Shown here: positions 12,883-24,980 of the stretch, in pieces
Position numbering within the stretch: the first letter of the stretch is position 1
Layout of the letters: every line of letters begins with the position of its first letter
DNA from: Mactromeris polynyma
Lineage: Eukaryota; Mollusca; Bivalvia; Venerida; Mactridae
Direction of reading: 5' to 3'
DNA: 64,000 nucleotides
NCBI GenBank assembly: GCA_032209605.1
Contig: JASFXZ010000035.1
Coordinates: 4,469,001-4,533,000 of the forward strand
The notes under the pieces: model-generated
Seen by the model: only the letters and a program-made list of their open reading frames with translations
Databases searched by the model: none
Told to the model about the DNA's origin: nothing
Position numbers and translations under genes: made by a program

Positions 12883-12986
12883 GACCAACAGAAAAAGCTA
12901 CCAATAAGTTCCGTACATTCTGGACTATGGTATGGCATGTAAAATCCGATGTTATCGTTATGTTAACAAACCTCGATGAACCTAGT
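12883..12986 (+). pseudogene. Isolated receptor-phosphatase D1 exon of the second copy
   Basis: After a CTTTCTAG acceptor, 104 bases encode (G)PTEKATNKFRTFWTMVW and then SDVIVMLTNLDEPS, up to a strong GTAAGT donor. This is the D1 stretch usually written ASQGP..T...FW.M.W....IVMLTNL.E. It starts in phase 1 and ends in phase 0, as expected for an internal exon. The frame is open and splice sites look intact, yet the neighbouring D1 exons are not found on either side. It is either a relic or part of an alternatively spliced, shortened product. It lies 1.07 kb after the transmembrane exon of the MEGF-like gene. Confidence 0.7.
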
Positions 12987-13537
12987 GTAAGTATTTTTAA
13001 TAGATCTCATATTTATCCCTTTCCTAAGTTTGTTTTGTTAACAGTACCGTTCTTTCACATCCTATACCCGTTCCGTTTTAATCTTATATTTAAGAATATA
13101 TCTGGTTTATTAATGGGTTTGTATGTGATACTTTCTCATGTTTACATGTTATATCCATGTCATGGTATAAACGAGATGAGTAGATTTAGCTATAGTTTGT
13201 ACTTACTTCCGAGCGGTTATAAACAAACTAAGGAACACATGCTGTGTAAAATAGTGAACACCATAATGAATAATGATCTAATTTTGAATTCGCAATACAT
13301 GTAATTCACTGGGTAGCAAATATCGACTAACAAATATTTCGATTTACACATTTATGATCCAATTATTAAATAATTCTGATTTTGGTCCTGAATATTGAAT
13401 AAACATAGCATGTAATAAACAACTCTGATTTCGATGAAGATAATTATATTGGTTCTACATAGACTAGATTACTGAGTCAGATTAGGTCAACTTAAAAAAA
13501 CATACTCAACAGATAAAAGAACAATTTTCTGCATGAG

Positions 13538-13624
13538 AAAGACGAGTCAGAAGGTCAAGTCAGTGTGCCGAACACTTTGAGACGGCTTCGTGCTCGCAGG
13601 AAAAAGGCTATTCCAAATATGGTT
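13538..13624 (+). pseudogene. Truncated copy of the penultimate D2 exon
   Basis: The sequence from about 13545 encodes SEGQVSVPNTLRRLRARRKK and AIPN, against AEGQVSVPNTLRQLRARRKK and AIPN in the intact exon at 4860-4995. The P-loop half of the exon is missing. Intron sequence matching 4996-5245 follows, but is split by inserted repeats and resumes at about 15885-16095 (for example GCAATATAGGA and AGTTTTATCC shared with 5140-5175). The last exon is not found. Confidence 0.8.
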
Positions 13625-13689
13625 ATATATTTTTTTTTCTTTATATAGTGTTCATGTTATTTTCTGCCCAGTTTCGGTCTATTGTTGTC

Positions 13690-15880
13690 GGCTTTTTTTA
13701 CTTGTCCGGTGATCTTTCCATCCATTAATCCCCTCCCCTGTTCTCTCCCTCATACTAGTAGTAGTCGACCAGGGCCCGTATTACAGAAGCTTCTTAAGAT
13801 ATACCTTAAGAAATACAGAAATCTTAAGATTTGTACTTCGGTAAGGATAAGGTTCAAGAAAAGCTTAAGTACTATTACAGATCCAACTTAAGAGAATTTT
13901 AACTAAAATTTCCTTATCCTTATTTTTCATCTTAAGCACATTCTTAAGACTGTTGCTAACGTACATCGGGTTTTCCCGTTCCAACAATAGAACCGGAAAT
14001 TAAAAAAATAATGCGTGCGCAGAATGTAGCAGACTTTACTCTAACTCCAAGCAAATAAATGATTTTACCTAGTTACTTTGTAACAAGTACTGTACAACCG
14101 TCATTTCATATACATCTTTGTTTTTGTGACATTATATTTGAACATTTTGCATTATAACTGATGGAAATTGACTGTATGTTGTGTGAGAAGTTTTGGTCAG
14201 TAAATATGTATGATATATAACATGAATAATGCAGTAGGTAAGTCGTGATCTAGTTGTTGAGGCGAATTAGTACCAGTAATTCAGACTGAATGAATCCAGC
14301 ATGTCCTTGGACATGGCACAAACACAACACACACCCAGTCCATCCATACCAATAATAATATAGATACAATATGCTTGCTCTTTCTTATAATGACCTGTCA
14401 CGAGTTGTGTACTGAGAACAGACATTTTGTATGAATTTCAACCCAACATTTGCAGCTGTCTGTGATATAATAAGCAACCACTATTATCAATCCTTTGGTT
14501 AGATGCATGTTTTATGTTTTTAAGTGTAGTATTACAAAGCTTGTTGAAAAAAATCATAAGTCACCACAAATGGTACTTTTCCCCTGATAAATTTTGCTCA
14601 AAAGCATGCACATACGAACCTAAATGAAACAAGAACTTAGCACTTGTGATTAGTACACATACTAGTCTAGTGCAGATATAGGGCTTTATATAGATAACTA
14701 AGTTGAAAAAGAAATACACACACTATATAACAGTAATAACAATTTTATTTCAATAGAACTGTGTATTTCAAAGCATAATATTCAAATCATGATTAAAAAC
14801 TACTAGTAAATGTAATATAAACTGTTATTACCTCCAATAACTGGAGAGCATAACATATCTACAACTGATACAAAGAAATAAACAAACATATGCAAAAAAA
14901 TGACACATAAAATCTATGAAAATATTATTTCAATTATCAAATGAACCACACAGATTCAGAGAAAAACAATATTATAATCTTAAAATGAGCATATAAAGAG
15001 AGATATAACAAAATAGTAAAAAGTATTCTCAGTCATGATCCAAGTTTAACATCGGTCAACTAATAGCATGACACAGGACCAGTTTCGATTCACTTTTGCT
15101 TCCTTAGTCAAACATCATGATTACCTTATCCGAAACATAAAAACATTTATGATATAAACCTAATATTATTCTTAACATCTCTTTCCGATTCACTGTGCAA
15201 ATTCCATCATTCCGTTCTTATATATTCACTGTATGACTACATCACGTCCCTGAATTATTACATAGTTGGTTGTACGTATAATTAACCCTAAAACAGCATT
15301 TTATCAGGTAAATATTGTTGATTTTGCTCACAGCGTTGACACGATTTCAAGAGCGAAATTTGGTAATTCTACGGAATTTACTGAACGCCGGTAGGCCTAC
15401 TTTATGTAAATGTATATCTGAACGCAACGTGATTTCGATGATTTGACACGAACGTTGTGTTGAAATCGTAGATGTCGAATAATTTTGCTGTTCACTGGTT
15501 CAAAAAATGGAGGCGATTCTATAACTTAAGATTTTTTATACAAGATAAGGGAGGTCTAGCTTTCCTTAAAATCTAAGGAGAAAATCGCTTACCTTAAGTG
15601 AAAAAATAAGATAAGAACATTGTGTAATACTACTTAAGAATTTTCTGAAATCTTAAGGATAAAAATGTAAAACTTAAGATTTTTTCGTCATTTAAGGAAA
15701 AGTTTAAGGATAAGAAGCTTCTGTAATACGGGCCCAGGTCATTCTTTTCGCCACTGTTCCCTTACGTATGTACCTTTGAGAGTCTCCTCAAGTGCCTTAC
15801 GGGTGGTTGTTTTTCCGGAGGTCTGTGTGGGAGGCACTGTCTTAAGTATGTGGCAACTTATTATCTCTCTAACATGATAA
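13690..15880 (+). repeat. Repeat R1 copy, split by a TIR element
   Basis: R1 sequence occupies 13690-13771 and resumes at 15736-15880 with no loss: left CGACCA plus right GGTCATT rebuild the family consensus CGGCCAGGCCATT. The R1 copy was therefore inserted first, into the D2 intron relic, and the TIR element second. Confidence 0.75.
13772..15735. mobile_element. ~1.96 kb non-autonomous DNA transposon with CTTAAG-rich ends
   Basis: Perfect terminal inverted repeats of at least 24 bp (left GGGCCCGTATTACAGAAGCT, right AGCTTCTGTAATACGGGCCC). Both ends carry ~150-200 bp of subterminal repeats built from CTTAAG, AAGGATAAG and AAATCTTAAGA. The target duplication is within CCAGG (CAG to CCAGG; the exact length is ambiguous because the ends and target overlap). 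There is no reading frame of note, so the element must have been moved by a transposase made elsewhere. The superfamily is not determined. Confidence 0.8.
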
Positions 15881-16095
15881 TAAATATTTTCTTTAATTCA
15901 TTTACGTGACTTAACTCTTTCATTTTCTCAAGTTTTACAGTACAGATTTATATATCATAAGAAGAGTACTACTTAATTAAGCAATATAGGACACCGTTGG
16001 AAGTTTTATCCTGCTGCCGAACCATTTAAATCCGAAAGTAGATTAGAGAGAAATTTTGAAATTCGTGTAAAAGTATCTTCGATTTTTTTATTTTA

Positions 16096-18130
16096 ATTTG
16101 TATTAATTCTAGTTATAGATAGTTCCCACGTCTACAATATTTACCTCCCTCGTTCTTAACCATCCGCCATTTTGATAAGCACTTATAGAAGTAATTCCCA
16201 AATATGTGATAATTGAGAAAATATCAAGAGCATTTGCATGTGACAACCACTTTTTCTGCAACTTCTGGGCCATCTTCCCACATAAGCATAATGAATAAGG
16301 TATTTTTTATATCTGATTATTTTTTCATCATTTACATAATATTCCCTATACAAATGTAAACTATTATGGTAATTTTCCTATGAATATGGCCGACTTTACA
16401 GAACAAGGGAGGTAAATATTGTAAATGTTGGAACTATATATTGGCGGTGTTAATACTCGGTACTATTTACAACAATGGAGTTCGCAATTTAGATTTAGAT
16501 TTAGTGGGTTTCTGATATGTTTTATATATGGTTTTATCAATAGAATTTTAGAACAACGAGCTTGTAGTACTACTCATGTATCGTAACACTGTATATAATC
16601 AGTGCTCGATGGTCGCCCTGTGGTAATATATTGTTATAAATAAAAACATGATCATTCCGCTATCAATAATACTACAGAACTCAATTTTGAATGTTCATTC
16701 ACTGTCTTCTATTTAAGTAGAAACCATTTTGTTTGAAGGTCATTTTATTGATTTCGCTCTACATGTATACAGTCCGGCCAAGATTTGAAAGAGAAGTTAA
16801 GTTGTACAGGGAACGCCAGATACATAATACAAGGCCTCCCCATACAGACCCCCTCCAAAAGTGTACACATCACACAATTTGACCGAATCTAAAATGAATT
16901 GTAGACGTTTAAAACGACAGATTAAGTTATTTCAAGCAACGCCCTATACACAAGACAATACCTACCCACACAGACTCACCGGTAAAACAACTGTCTACAA
17001 AACGTTATGCACTGAGGACATGAAAGGGTAAACATGTATGTTAATGGAATTGTCTGACCGATCATAAATAACAATTAAGGAAACTTTAGGGGGACAATGT
17101 TATTTAATGGATGGAATACATCACGGGACAGGTCAGCAATAACAGGCCAAGAGTGAGAACATGAATATTATATCAAGTGAAAGAACTGCACATATTCTAA
17201 AAAAGAAGAGGAAATAATAACCATATAGCAAGAAATAATGTAAGAGTACAAAGAGGTTGTAAACGAGAAGTAAGAGTAAACTTAGCCACCTCGGTCTTGA
17301 AGACCGCATACATGTGTCCTTACCGACACATCATCTGGGGGGGGGGGTTGTAAATTTGATCAGTTAAGATTATTTTCGTATTGGAGACACTGGGAGTTTC
17401 ATACTTACAATTGTATAACATGTATAAAATTCAATGTAAAATTCACAGTCATGTATTTGGTAAATATAAAACGCATAGAGCCGCGTGGTACTTTCCGTTC
17501 TTTTCGATGTTTTTCGGTATTACATATAGCGATTGATTTGTGTCTTCGTTTATATATATCATCAAACGAATGCATTTAGTCGTTTTTTTATTCTCTTAAA
17601 ATTATATCATCATAAGTATATGGTCTAACACTTCTGTAATGAAATGTGTCATAGCTTTGTGCTGTAGTATTAAATTTTAGAATTGTGAAGGTTTGGGTAA
17701 TTAAGTAGCTTTGGGTAGCTTTGGGTAGATAACGCACCCATGAATCCGTATCAGCTAGACGCTTACTATATAATACGTCTCGTCAACTTAGATGATTTTT
17801 TTACAAAAACAGTGAAGATTCTGTTCATACGTGACGTGAGATCATTTGCTTTGCTTATAAGCAAGATGTCAGTTTTATAAATGTTCAATATGAGTTAATT
17901 AAGGACATTATAACAAAGTTGTACGTGTTACATAAGTGCAAATTGTTTCGCAGGTCAGTCGACAAACTGAAAAAATGTAAACTGTCTACATGGTCGATAT
18001 TTTGGTGAGTACACAGGTCTGCCATTTATTTGTTAGATTATTTGTTAAGTGCAAAATTTAGCAGCTGCTCTTATGATTATTTTATGATACTTCAGTCAAT
18101 ATATTGGCAGTAGTCATACACTTATATAAC
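16096..18130. other. Intergenic, repeat fragments only
   Basis: R1 fragments in minus orientation lie at 16790-16860 and 16930-17140. A run of G at about 17337-17347 and plain AT-rich sequence make up the rest. No gene recognised. Confidence 0.4.
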
Positions 18131-18134
18131 TCGG

Positions 18135-20130
18135 TTGAATATGGCGAATGACTTCCAAGACTTGTCGGACATTCGGTCTGACAACCTTGGAAAACTTGTC
18201 GGACCGAATGCAAACTTGTCTGTCTGAAAACATGTTGTTAAAAATTACTGCTCATTTCAAAGTGAAAGTAAACAAATCAAACACAAATGGGCAAATAATT
18301 GGCGTATTTCTTTAAATAACAGTTAAACATTATTATTTACTTTAACATTCACTCCTGAAATGCCTTTTTGACGACACAATCAAAGTTCAAATGTACGAAA
18401 GACAAGCGAATGTACAGACAATCGGTGCTCGCAAGAAGACCGCATTGTGTAAACAGCAACGGATGTTGCAAAACCTGTCAGTACCGTATCAGACATACAG
18501 ACCGACGCACAGGCCTTCTGTATCGGACCTGGTCGTTTTGTATCGGTCAGGTCCGACTGTCCGCTGGGTATTTGCCATGACTGTATAACTCCATGCATAT
18601 GTATTTTTCATGTTAAACCTTCAATTTTGATGATATTTTATGTTTACTGTCAAATGCGTAGTCATATTGGATATATCGTCATTTTCCTATAGATAGCACT
18701 TTTAATATAGGGACCAATTGAAATCTGGTCAGAAAGATTTTATGCGTATTAAATCTTATATTGCACCAATAAAACTTGTGACACATTAATAAATAATCAA
18801 TTATGGAACATACAGTTGCAACAAAAACCATAAATAAAACACTCGCCTTGATTATTAATGCAAATTGAGTTTAAATCGGATGGGTAGTCGAGTTGACATA
18901 GATCTCTATGTAAAGGCGGGCGGTGACATACATCGTGTTGTTTACATCGTGATAATTGCCTTTTTTCATTGGTGTTATAAATGCATGTAACTAAATCAGA
19001 TTTTGACATATTTGACATATATATATCAGTCAACGCGAAAACTTTTTCTCCTTCACAGGACATTGCGACAGGCAAAGCCACATTTTTTACCTGTCGCAAC
19101 AATTTTTTACCTGTCGCAATGTTTTGAACAGGATTAACAGTTTAAACGTTCTTTTATTACATGTATAACCATGTTAATTAAGCAAAATTTCCAAGTTTAT
19201 TGTTCAAGTAAAGGTATCTTTATCAGGTGTTCTAAATGTAAATTGCAGGGTTATTTTTTGGGTTTTCCCCATAACACGTTATGCATGAAGCACAGGTCAC
19301 GAATTTCTCATCATCACGACTTTCTTATCCCCAATATTCTATTGCATAGGACTTTGTTATTTCACTGTAATCCTTTTTAGTGTTTATTTGAAATAACAAA
19401 TGCTTTTAATAGGGTACAAATCATTTCTAATAGAGCACTGTAGCACTGTTATTTTATATCTTGTTTATTTTATTCTTGATATTAGAGTTTAAACTACACA
19501 TCTAATTATCAAGTATGCATTATTCAAATTTTAAGACAATGTATACCCCCAAAACACAAGTCAATCACGTGCAAGAAGCACTACATGTTTAAAATAGTCA
19601 GCTGTACAAAGAAAACCTAGGCAACAAATGAAACGTAAACTTATCATACAGTGAGGTAAATTATATGTGAATTGTCATAGCACAGAGTATGAGACATAAA
19701 TCATCAGTTTATACAGGCAAAAATAATAGTTATCTGAATTTATCATAATAATTTTCATTCATTGTAAAATTCGGAGCGGGCAGCATTACGGCCCGTACGG
19801 GACGGACTTTATCGTATACTAGACACGAGAACGAAAATTGCGTGGTTATCACAGACATTGAGAACCGGTCTCAGCCACTTTTAACCGCATTTATCATCAA
19901 AATTGAGTGGAATAAAACATTCGCCAACGGTAAATTTAAAATTCATACTTTTCGACGAGACAGCTTTTCGATTACTTGATTTTTCTTCAGCCATTCTCCG
20001 AAAATAAACGGTGCTGACTGAAATTTTTCACCGGACAATCTATCCGCCAAAAACAGAAACAGAAATTCCATCGGTCAAAATGAAAAAATACCGGACATGT
20101 CTGACTGTCTGACGGTCATTCGCATTGACT
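18135..20130. mobile_element. Possible ~2 kb TIR element with CGGAC-rich ends
   Basis: The left edge near 18147 (GCGAATGAC, then repeated GTCGGAC/TCGGTCTGAC) and the right edge near 20120 (GTCATTCGC preceded by CCGGACATGTCTGAC) are in inverted orientation and both dense in CGGAC-type motifs. An internal hairpin (TCGGACCTGGTCG against CGGTCAGGTCCGA, about 18525-18560) adds to this. Beyond the 9 bp GCGAATGAC match the ends are only partly similar, so the boundaries are tentative. The open frame on the minus strand at 18797-19102 has no recognised domain. Confidence 0.35.
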
Positions 20131-21530
20131 GATATATATATATATATAATATATCTATCCGAAAAACATGTGATTAAACAATATAATCCAATATGTTTAA
20201 ATTTGTGTAGAGACTGACTTTGCTATGTGTTTTTGATGAGATGCTTTTAGACTCCATGATTGACAATGAAGGTAAAATATGAAAGATAAAAAAATGAAGG
20301 TAAACATGAAGGAGCTAGCATGGTTGTCCAATTGTTTGGGCCACGTTGGCAGCTGTGTTAAATTCTTATGCACAGCTTGTCCGACATTGTTGTTTTGGCT
20401 ACTACCGTAATCCTAGACTCCCATTTTTATCATTTCCATTTAGCTTTTCCGTCACTCCGTGGACACTTAGAAACTCGGCGTAGTCTGAACGGATCAAAGA
20501 ATGAAATAATTATAAGCATATAAGAATAATGAGTTTATGTGCATGCAATATTTGGTTAAAGGCAAATATGTATAGATCTACATTGTGAGTATAATATGTC
20601 AGATGGTGTAGTTTACATTTTACCTTATTTTTGCTGTGGTAAAAAATGGTAATATACAGATATTTATTAAGATTTAGACAAGTGACAAGTGAATGTTGAA
20701 TGAGACCAACTTCTAGGATAAATTTCCACACCCCTATAATGATAGTCTGAGTAAAATATTTTAGAAACAATCTATATATATTTGCCTAGAATTGTGGACA
20801 AAATCAAAAAGTAGAATATGACTACAAACAAATACAATTTAATTTAACAAAGGTTTTACCTTTCATGAGTTACATGTTGTTTTAGTTACTTTTCATTTAA
20901 ATAATTAATGGCTTCCATAAATAATAATATTAACTTTAATATTGATCTTTCCTGATAACAGATATATGCTCATGATATGCATTTATAACCACAACTCGAG
21001 GAGAACCCACAACTTAAAGCTAACAATCCATAGATCAATATAGCGACACATATATTTACTAATTTAGATGTTTAACGCTTGTCGTTTCACTTTGTTAATT
21101 AATCATCTGTTATTTTATGTATTTCATTTATTGCTAAGAAAGGGTAGCAAATTAATGAACTTAAATTTGATTTTGCAATCATTTTAATAATCTGTTTAAA
21201 TGTAACAATTACATACTGTTGGCATTGTAAAAATTGATAATGAAGATCTACAATTAATGAATTATTGATGTTGTTTGTATTCTTTCTGGTCAATGTAATA
21301 CAATGAAAACACACACTCAGTATGAATCTTTTTAATATGAAAGTCTGTTGATCATATAATCGTTCCGTCATTATTTTATTCAGCATAATTTTCAACATGT
21401 TTAACGCCAAAAGCAGCGAAAAAAGAAGCAGCATGACTAAATATTTCAGTTATTTCTATGCATTACATTTATTTCTTTACTTAGTGACTAAAATATAACA
21501 TATTTTAAGCATCTACTGCATTTGTCCTAT
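20131..21530. other. AT-rich intergenic stretch
   Basis: No coding signal or repeat that I can delimit. Several short AT-only open frames occur by chance. Confidence 0.4.
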
Positions 21531-21799
21531 TTACCATAAAATCCCATTTGATGAAAGGGGGGCGTTTATTAGAGGCCATATGGTTGTGAAATCGATCATC
21601 ATTTCTCTCCCTAAACGTTCATGCAAGTACATCTGGAATTCTTCCCTAGCATGCAGTCAACAAATGACACCTTCTGGTGTTCACCGTTTCATGTTGCATA
21701 TTAAGGAAGATAATGGTTGTTTTTTTTCCGGCTGGTTACTCAGAAAATTACATTTCAAAAATGGGCAGGGGGCGTTAAATAGGGATTTGACGGTAAATT
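21531..21799. mobile_element. ~270 bp MITE with ATTTACC(A/G)T ends
   Basis: The left end ATTTACCATAAAATCCC and right end GGGATTTGACGGTAAAT are inverted repeats with two mismatches. Next to them lie inverted GGGGGGCGTTTATTA and GGGGGCGTTAAATA motifs. It has no plausible protein. Family not assigned. Confidence 0.6.
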
Positions 21800-22502
21800 A
21801 AATTTAAAGCACCCAGTGGAAAACTCCAAGCTGACTTGTATATTTAGGTCCAAAGATTGCAAATTAAATTTTTTATTCAACTTTCGCCGGAACAAAGACA
21901 CAATGAATAAAGACAATTATGCCAAAAATTACAATAAAAAAATAGTACATGCTATTTGCACCCAGTGGTCCATTGCATTGGTACGTGTATCAGTTATCTA
22001 TTTTTAGATGCGATTAGGCATGTTTGAAAGTTGAACATTTCTTCTTGCAGATTTCAAAGACCCTTGACCTATTATCTTCTCTAAGTCTTCAAAGTCTCTA
22101 TGTCTTAGTTTCTGAGCTCGACCGTCGTGGCTTGCGATTTTGTCAATTTAATATTTCTTGATGTCCCAATATAATTTCAGCTATATTCAGAATATTACCA
22201 TATTTAAGTATACCCGAAAACTAAGTTATGTCCCATCAAATTTCAGAAGATTTGGTCAGCGTGTGAATATTACTGACTGCTTATCTCTTCTAATAACTTG
22301 TATGGAAAATTCCTGATATGTGGTCAGGTTAAACAGCTGATTCAATGTTTGTGGTCACATAAAATATATTGAATATTTTTTTTGTAGATTATAAACTTTT
22401 CAATGGCCTTCAAATCTTCAAATATTAGTGACCGGCCGCCCTCATCTATTTTTAAGGGGATAATCATTTATATAAGTTAAATTTACACGAAAATGACGTT
22501 AG

Positions 22503-22574
22503 GTTGCTGTGGTGTAGTGGTTAGAATAACGGACCGGCAATCTGTAGACCCGGGTTTGAATCCCGGTAGCGCCA
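22503..22574 (+). repeat. tRNA-like sequence, copy A
   Basis: 72 nt with A box TGGTGTAGTGG and B box GGTTTGAATCC, CCGGG/CCCGG T-stem and a 5 bp anticodon stem around CCGGCAA. Position 33 is C in place of the universal T, and the acceptor stem has mismatches. It is therefore a tRNA-derived repeat head, not a functional tRNA gene. Confidence 0.65.
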
Positions 22575-23150
22575 TTGACTGATTGTTTGTGTTCCTCAAA
22601 ACATGACTGAATTTCAGAACTAAAAAAGGTTCATAAATAAAATGAAATATTTCAGTTACACTACATGACTGACTGCATAATAATACAACTGTATTGCTAG
22701 GCATCAATTTGTTGAACAATGTGAATACGATATTCATACTGAATAATATTATAATACATATCATGATTCATGTGTATTGAAATACATAATTGATGTTGAA
22801 GCGATATGATATATAACAGCTGTTATTAAGGTGTTGATTGTAAATTTAATTTTAAAGTTTGTTAATTTGAACTGTGGATAATTTGCATTATTTCCTTTAT
22901 TTGGTATGGCTTTATTTTTTAACTCACACAAAGTACTCGCTTATTGAAACATATAAAACCTGATAGGAAGGTGGTTTTTATTTGGCGTAGCTGTATAAAA
23001 TTGATTTTGACCTACATTTCAGACCAATCAAATGTTATATGAAGCGCGTTATTTAAATACGGAACAAATGAGAGGCCAAGGGAGGTGTTTCGATAATATA
23101 ATTCACTTTTCCCCCAAGTCTTTATTCAAACTTAAGGCCAATAATAAATT

Positions 23151-23525
23151 ATTGTTTGTTTCCCCTCCCACGACCGACTGTTGAAAAATACCCCTACTGT
23201 AAATATTTTATTGAGGTTAGCAAATTATTTTATTTTTTTTGCTAAAATTGCCGGGTACGAATATTCCCCCAGTACAATAGCTATTGGGTACGAAAAACTG
23301 GAATCGCTGGTACCAGTCAGTTGAGTAGCCACATCATCAATAAATCTATGAAGCAGGGATAAATAGATTTCAGCTACATGTATCATATTTTTACTTACCC
23401 TAATGAAGATAAATCTATTAAGATGTTAAATCTGTACAGAACACATTTTAAGCTTGTGAAAACAAATTATGAAAACAAATATCTACCCTACCCTAATTAG
23501 GGTCGCGGGAGGGGAAACAAACAAT
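23151..23525. mobile_element. 375 bp MITE with TTGTTTCCCCTCCC termini, copy A
   Basis: Left TGTTTGTTTCCCCTCCCACG and right CGGGAGGGGAAACAAACA form inverted repeats of ~20 bp. The same element, ~390 bp, ends copy B at 28147-28537. No coding capacity. Confidence 0.75.
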
Positions 23526-23544
23526 GAAGCATATTCAGTGTTTT

Positions 23545-23640
23545 GTAAACCAATCAAATCTTACGTTAACCACCTAGGCAATTTTGTGCCATTTCTCTTC
23601 AAATTAAAAATACGTGTAACCTTGAAGTAGATTGGTTAAC
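23545..23640. mobile_element. ~96 bp MITE, GTAAACCAAT/ATTGGTTAAC ends
   Basis: A short element opening GTAAACCAATCAAATCTTAC and closing ATTGGTTAAC. A second member of ~86 bp is at 57629-57714. At 57.6 kb it interrupts another repeat that is uninterrupted at 36.4 kb, which shows it is mobile. Confidence 0.6.
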
Positions 23641-23689
23641 ATTTTCTATAGTGTATTTCAAGATTTATCCTGTAAGTAGTTATTCCTTG

Positions 23690-23935
23690 TGGTCTGCTGG
23701 GCCATTCCTTGTACCTCAGTTCCTTAATATGTGTACCGTTTGACCTCCTTTTATATAGTGCCTTATGTTTTGTGGATTGTTGTTTTTCCGGAGATCTGCG
23801 TGGGGAGGCATTGTCTTTTGTATGTGGCTTCAGTGTGTTTTTTGGGGCCGAAATTCGAACCCATTCCCCTAGAAGTGAAAAGAAACACTGGGCTTTCCCT
23901 GTAGTTTTGTATTCTCTCTCTTTTGTTATTCATCA
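23690..23935 (+). repeat. Repeat R1, plus-strand copy
   Basis: Carries the R1 core in plus orientation (CCGGAGATCTGCGTGGGGAG, then CATTGTCTT and TATGTGG). A ~55 bp stretch (about 23838-23892) interrupts the family sequence before it resumes with TTTCCCTGTAG. It gives a chance 98-codon open frame that I do not take as a gene. Confidence 0.6.
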
Positions 23936-24289
23936 CCACGGGGAATTGTCCGTTGTCGGAATTAAGAAGACTCTCTTTGGTTTATGTACCAGTCGCGAAC
24001 TTTAATATTCTTTTAATCAGATAAATCGCTATGTAACAAGTTTATCTACATTGATGTGTGAGTTCACGACTTATGCAATAAGTAATGTTGAACTAGATCT
24101 TTATTGAAACACACTATACTGTGTCTTTGACTAATCACACTACATAGTTATTTATTAAGCCGTCTAATTCGGAACACCTCGGCATTATTCGCTCTGTCGA
24201 ATACCGCCGAGAAGTTGCGATGGATGCAGTCTCAAATGCAGTGATCTCCCCTTACAGGGCTTGGAAATTCTGTATTATATAGCGTAATT

Positions 24290-24400
24290 GAATGACATTT
24301 AGGCATCTTTTATGTTGTACACATGTACAATAAATTTAAACAAATTTGCAAACTTCAAGTTGCGCCGACCATCTTTTTTAAAGATATTTCTTGTTTAAAT
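24290..24400 (+). repeat. Fragment of the GCGCCGACCATCTTTT repeat
   Basis: TTGCGCCGACCATCTTTT followed by AAGATATTTCTTGTTT also appears at 36565-36615 and 57805-57850, with its end alone at 29500-29530. It is probably the 3' end of an interspersed element that also includes the CGGCGCAGCCGTACTAAC block. Confidence 0.55.
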
Positions 24401-24839
24401 TTAGATTATAAACTTTTCAATGGTAGATTCTATATTGTTTTAAAAAATTGAACAAGAAACCATGTCTGAAGGAGAGTTTTAAAACAGAATTTTCTATAAA
24501 ATGTTTTGATTACCCAGAGGTTGAACTAGGTGCTGAATCTGAGGGGTTATTTTGATAATTTTTGACTGGATTTTACCATTTTATGGCCCAAATACCTATG
24601 ATATAGGTTTCAGTCTGAAACCAGAGGTTCAAAATATGGCTTTTTGGAAAATCCAGGGGTCAAAGGGTCAAATCAAGGGTCAAATGGAACCCCTGTTACC
24701 CTTTTAAATTATTAAATCAAGTTAGCGAGATTTTCCCTAATTAACATGTCCCAGTGATTTTAAAATGCCTGTTTGAAAACAGGACGTATTATGGGAACAC
24801 CCACGGCAGACGGGCGGCTTCCACATGGTTTCCGCTCTC

Positions 24840-24980
24840 TAAGTGAAAGAGTTTTCATCTGATCTTTACCAAACTTAGTGAAAATGTTTGTGGGCATAAT
24901 ATCTCAGCCTCATCCCCCCAGGCACTTTGGAATTATGGCCCTTGAATTATCCAAAATTCAGGGGTTCCACTAGTCTCCAA
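24840..24980 (+). repeat. Solo copy of the ~160 bp ACCAAACTT..GTGGGCATAAT repeat
   Basis: A single diverged unit containing GATCTTTACCAAACTTAGTG, TTTGTGGGCATAATATCTC and GGCACTTTGGAATTATGGCC. It matches the tandem array at 26207-26830. Confidence 0.7.

Larger units (their letters stand above)
22413..23525 (+). repeat. 1.1 kb duplicated segment, copy A, with tRNA-like head and embedded MITE
   Basis: Nearly the whole segment is repeated at 27349-28537. It starts in ATTAGTGACCGGCC, has a tRNA-like sequence at 22503-22574, a long AT-rich body, and ends in a 375 bp TIR element (23151-23525). Flanking upstream sequence is shared too, so this is longer than a SINE insertion: either a large non-autonomous element or a segmental duplication about 4.9 kb apart. 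Confidence 0.8.

Noticed and set aside
12729..13304. 191-codon open frame taken as one protein
   Set aside because: Only 12883-12986 has phosphatase signature and splice sites; the rest is intron that happens to be open.
18797..19102. Cys-containing 101-codon frame on the minus strand
   Set aside because: No recognisable domain, no exon context, and it lies within a probable TIR element.
22503..22574. tRNA gene (also 27439-27510)
   Set aside because: C at position 33 and acceptor mismatches, plus repetition together with long flanks, indicate tRNA-derived repeat heads.
23709..24005. 98-codon open frame on the + strand
   Set aside because: Lies over an R1 repeat copy.
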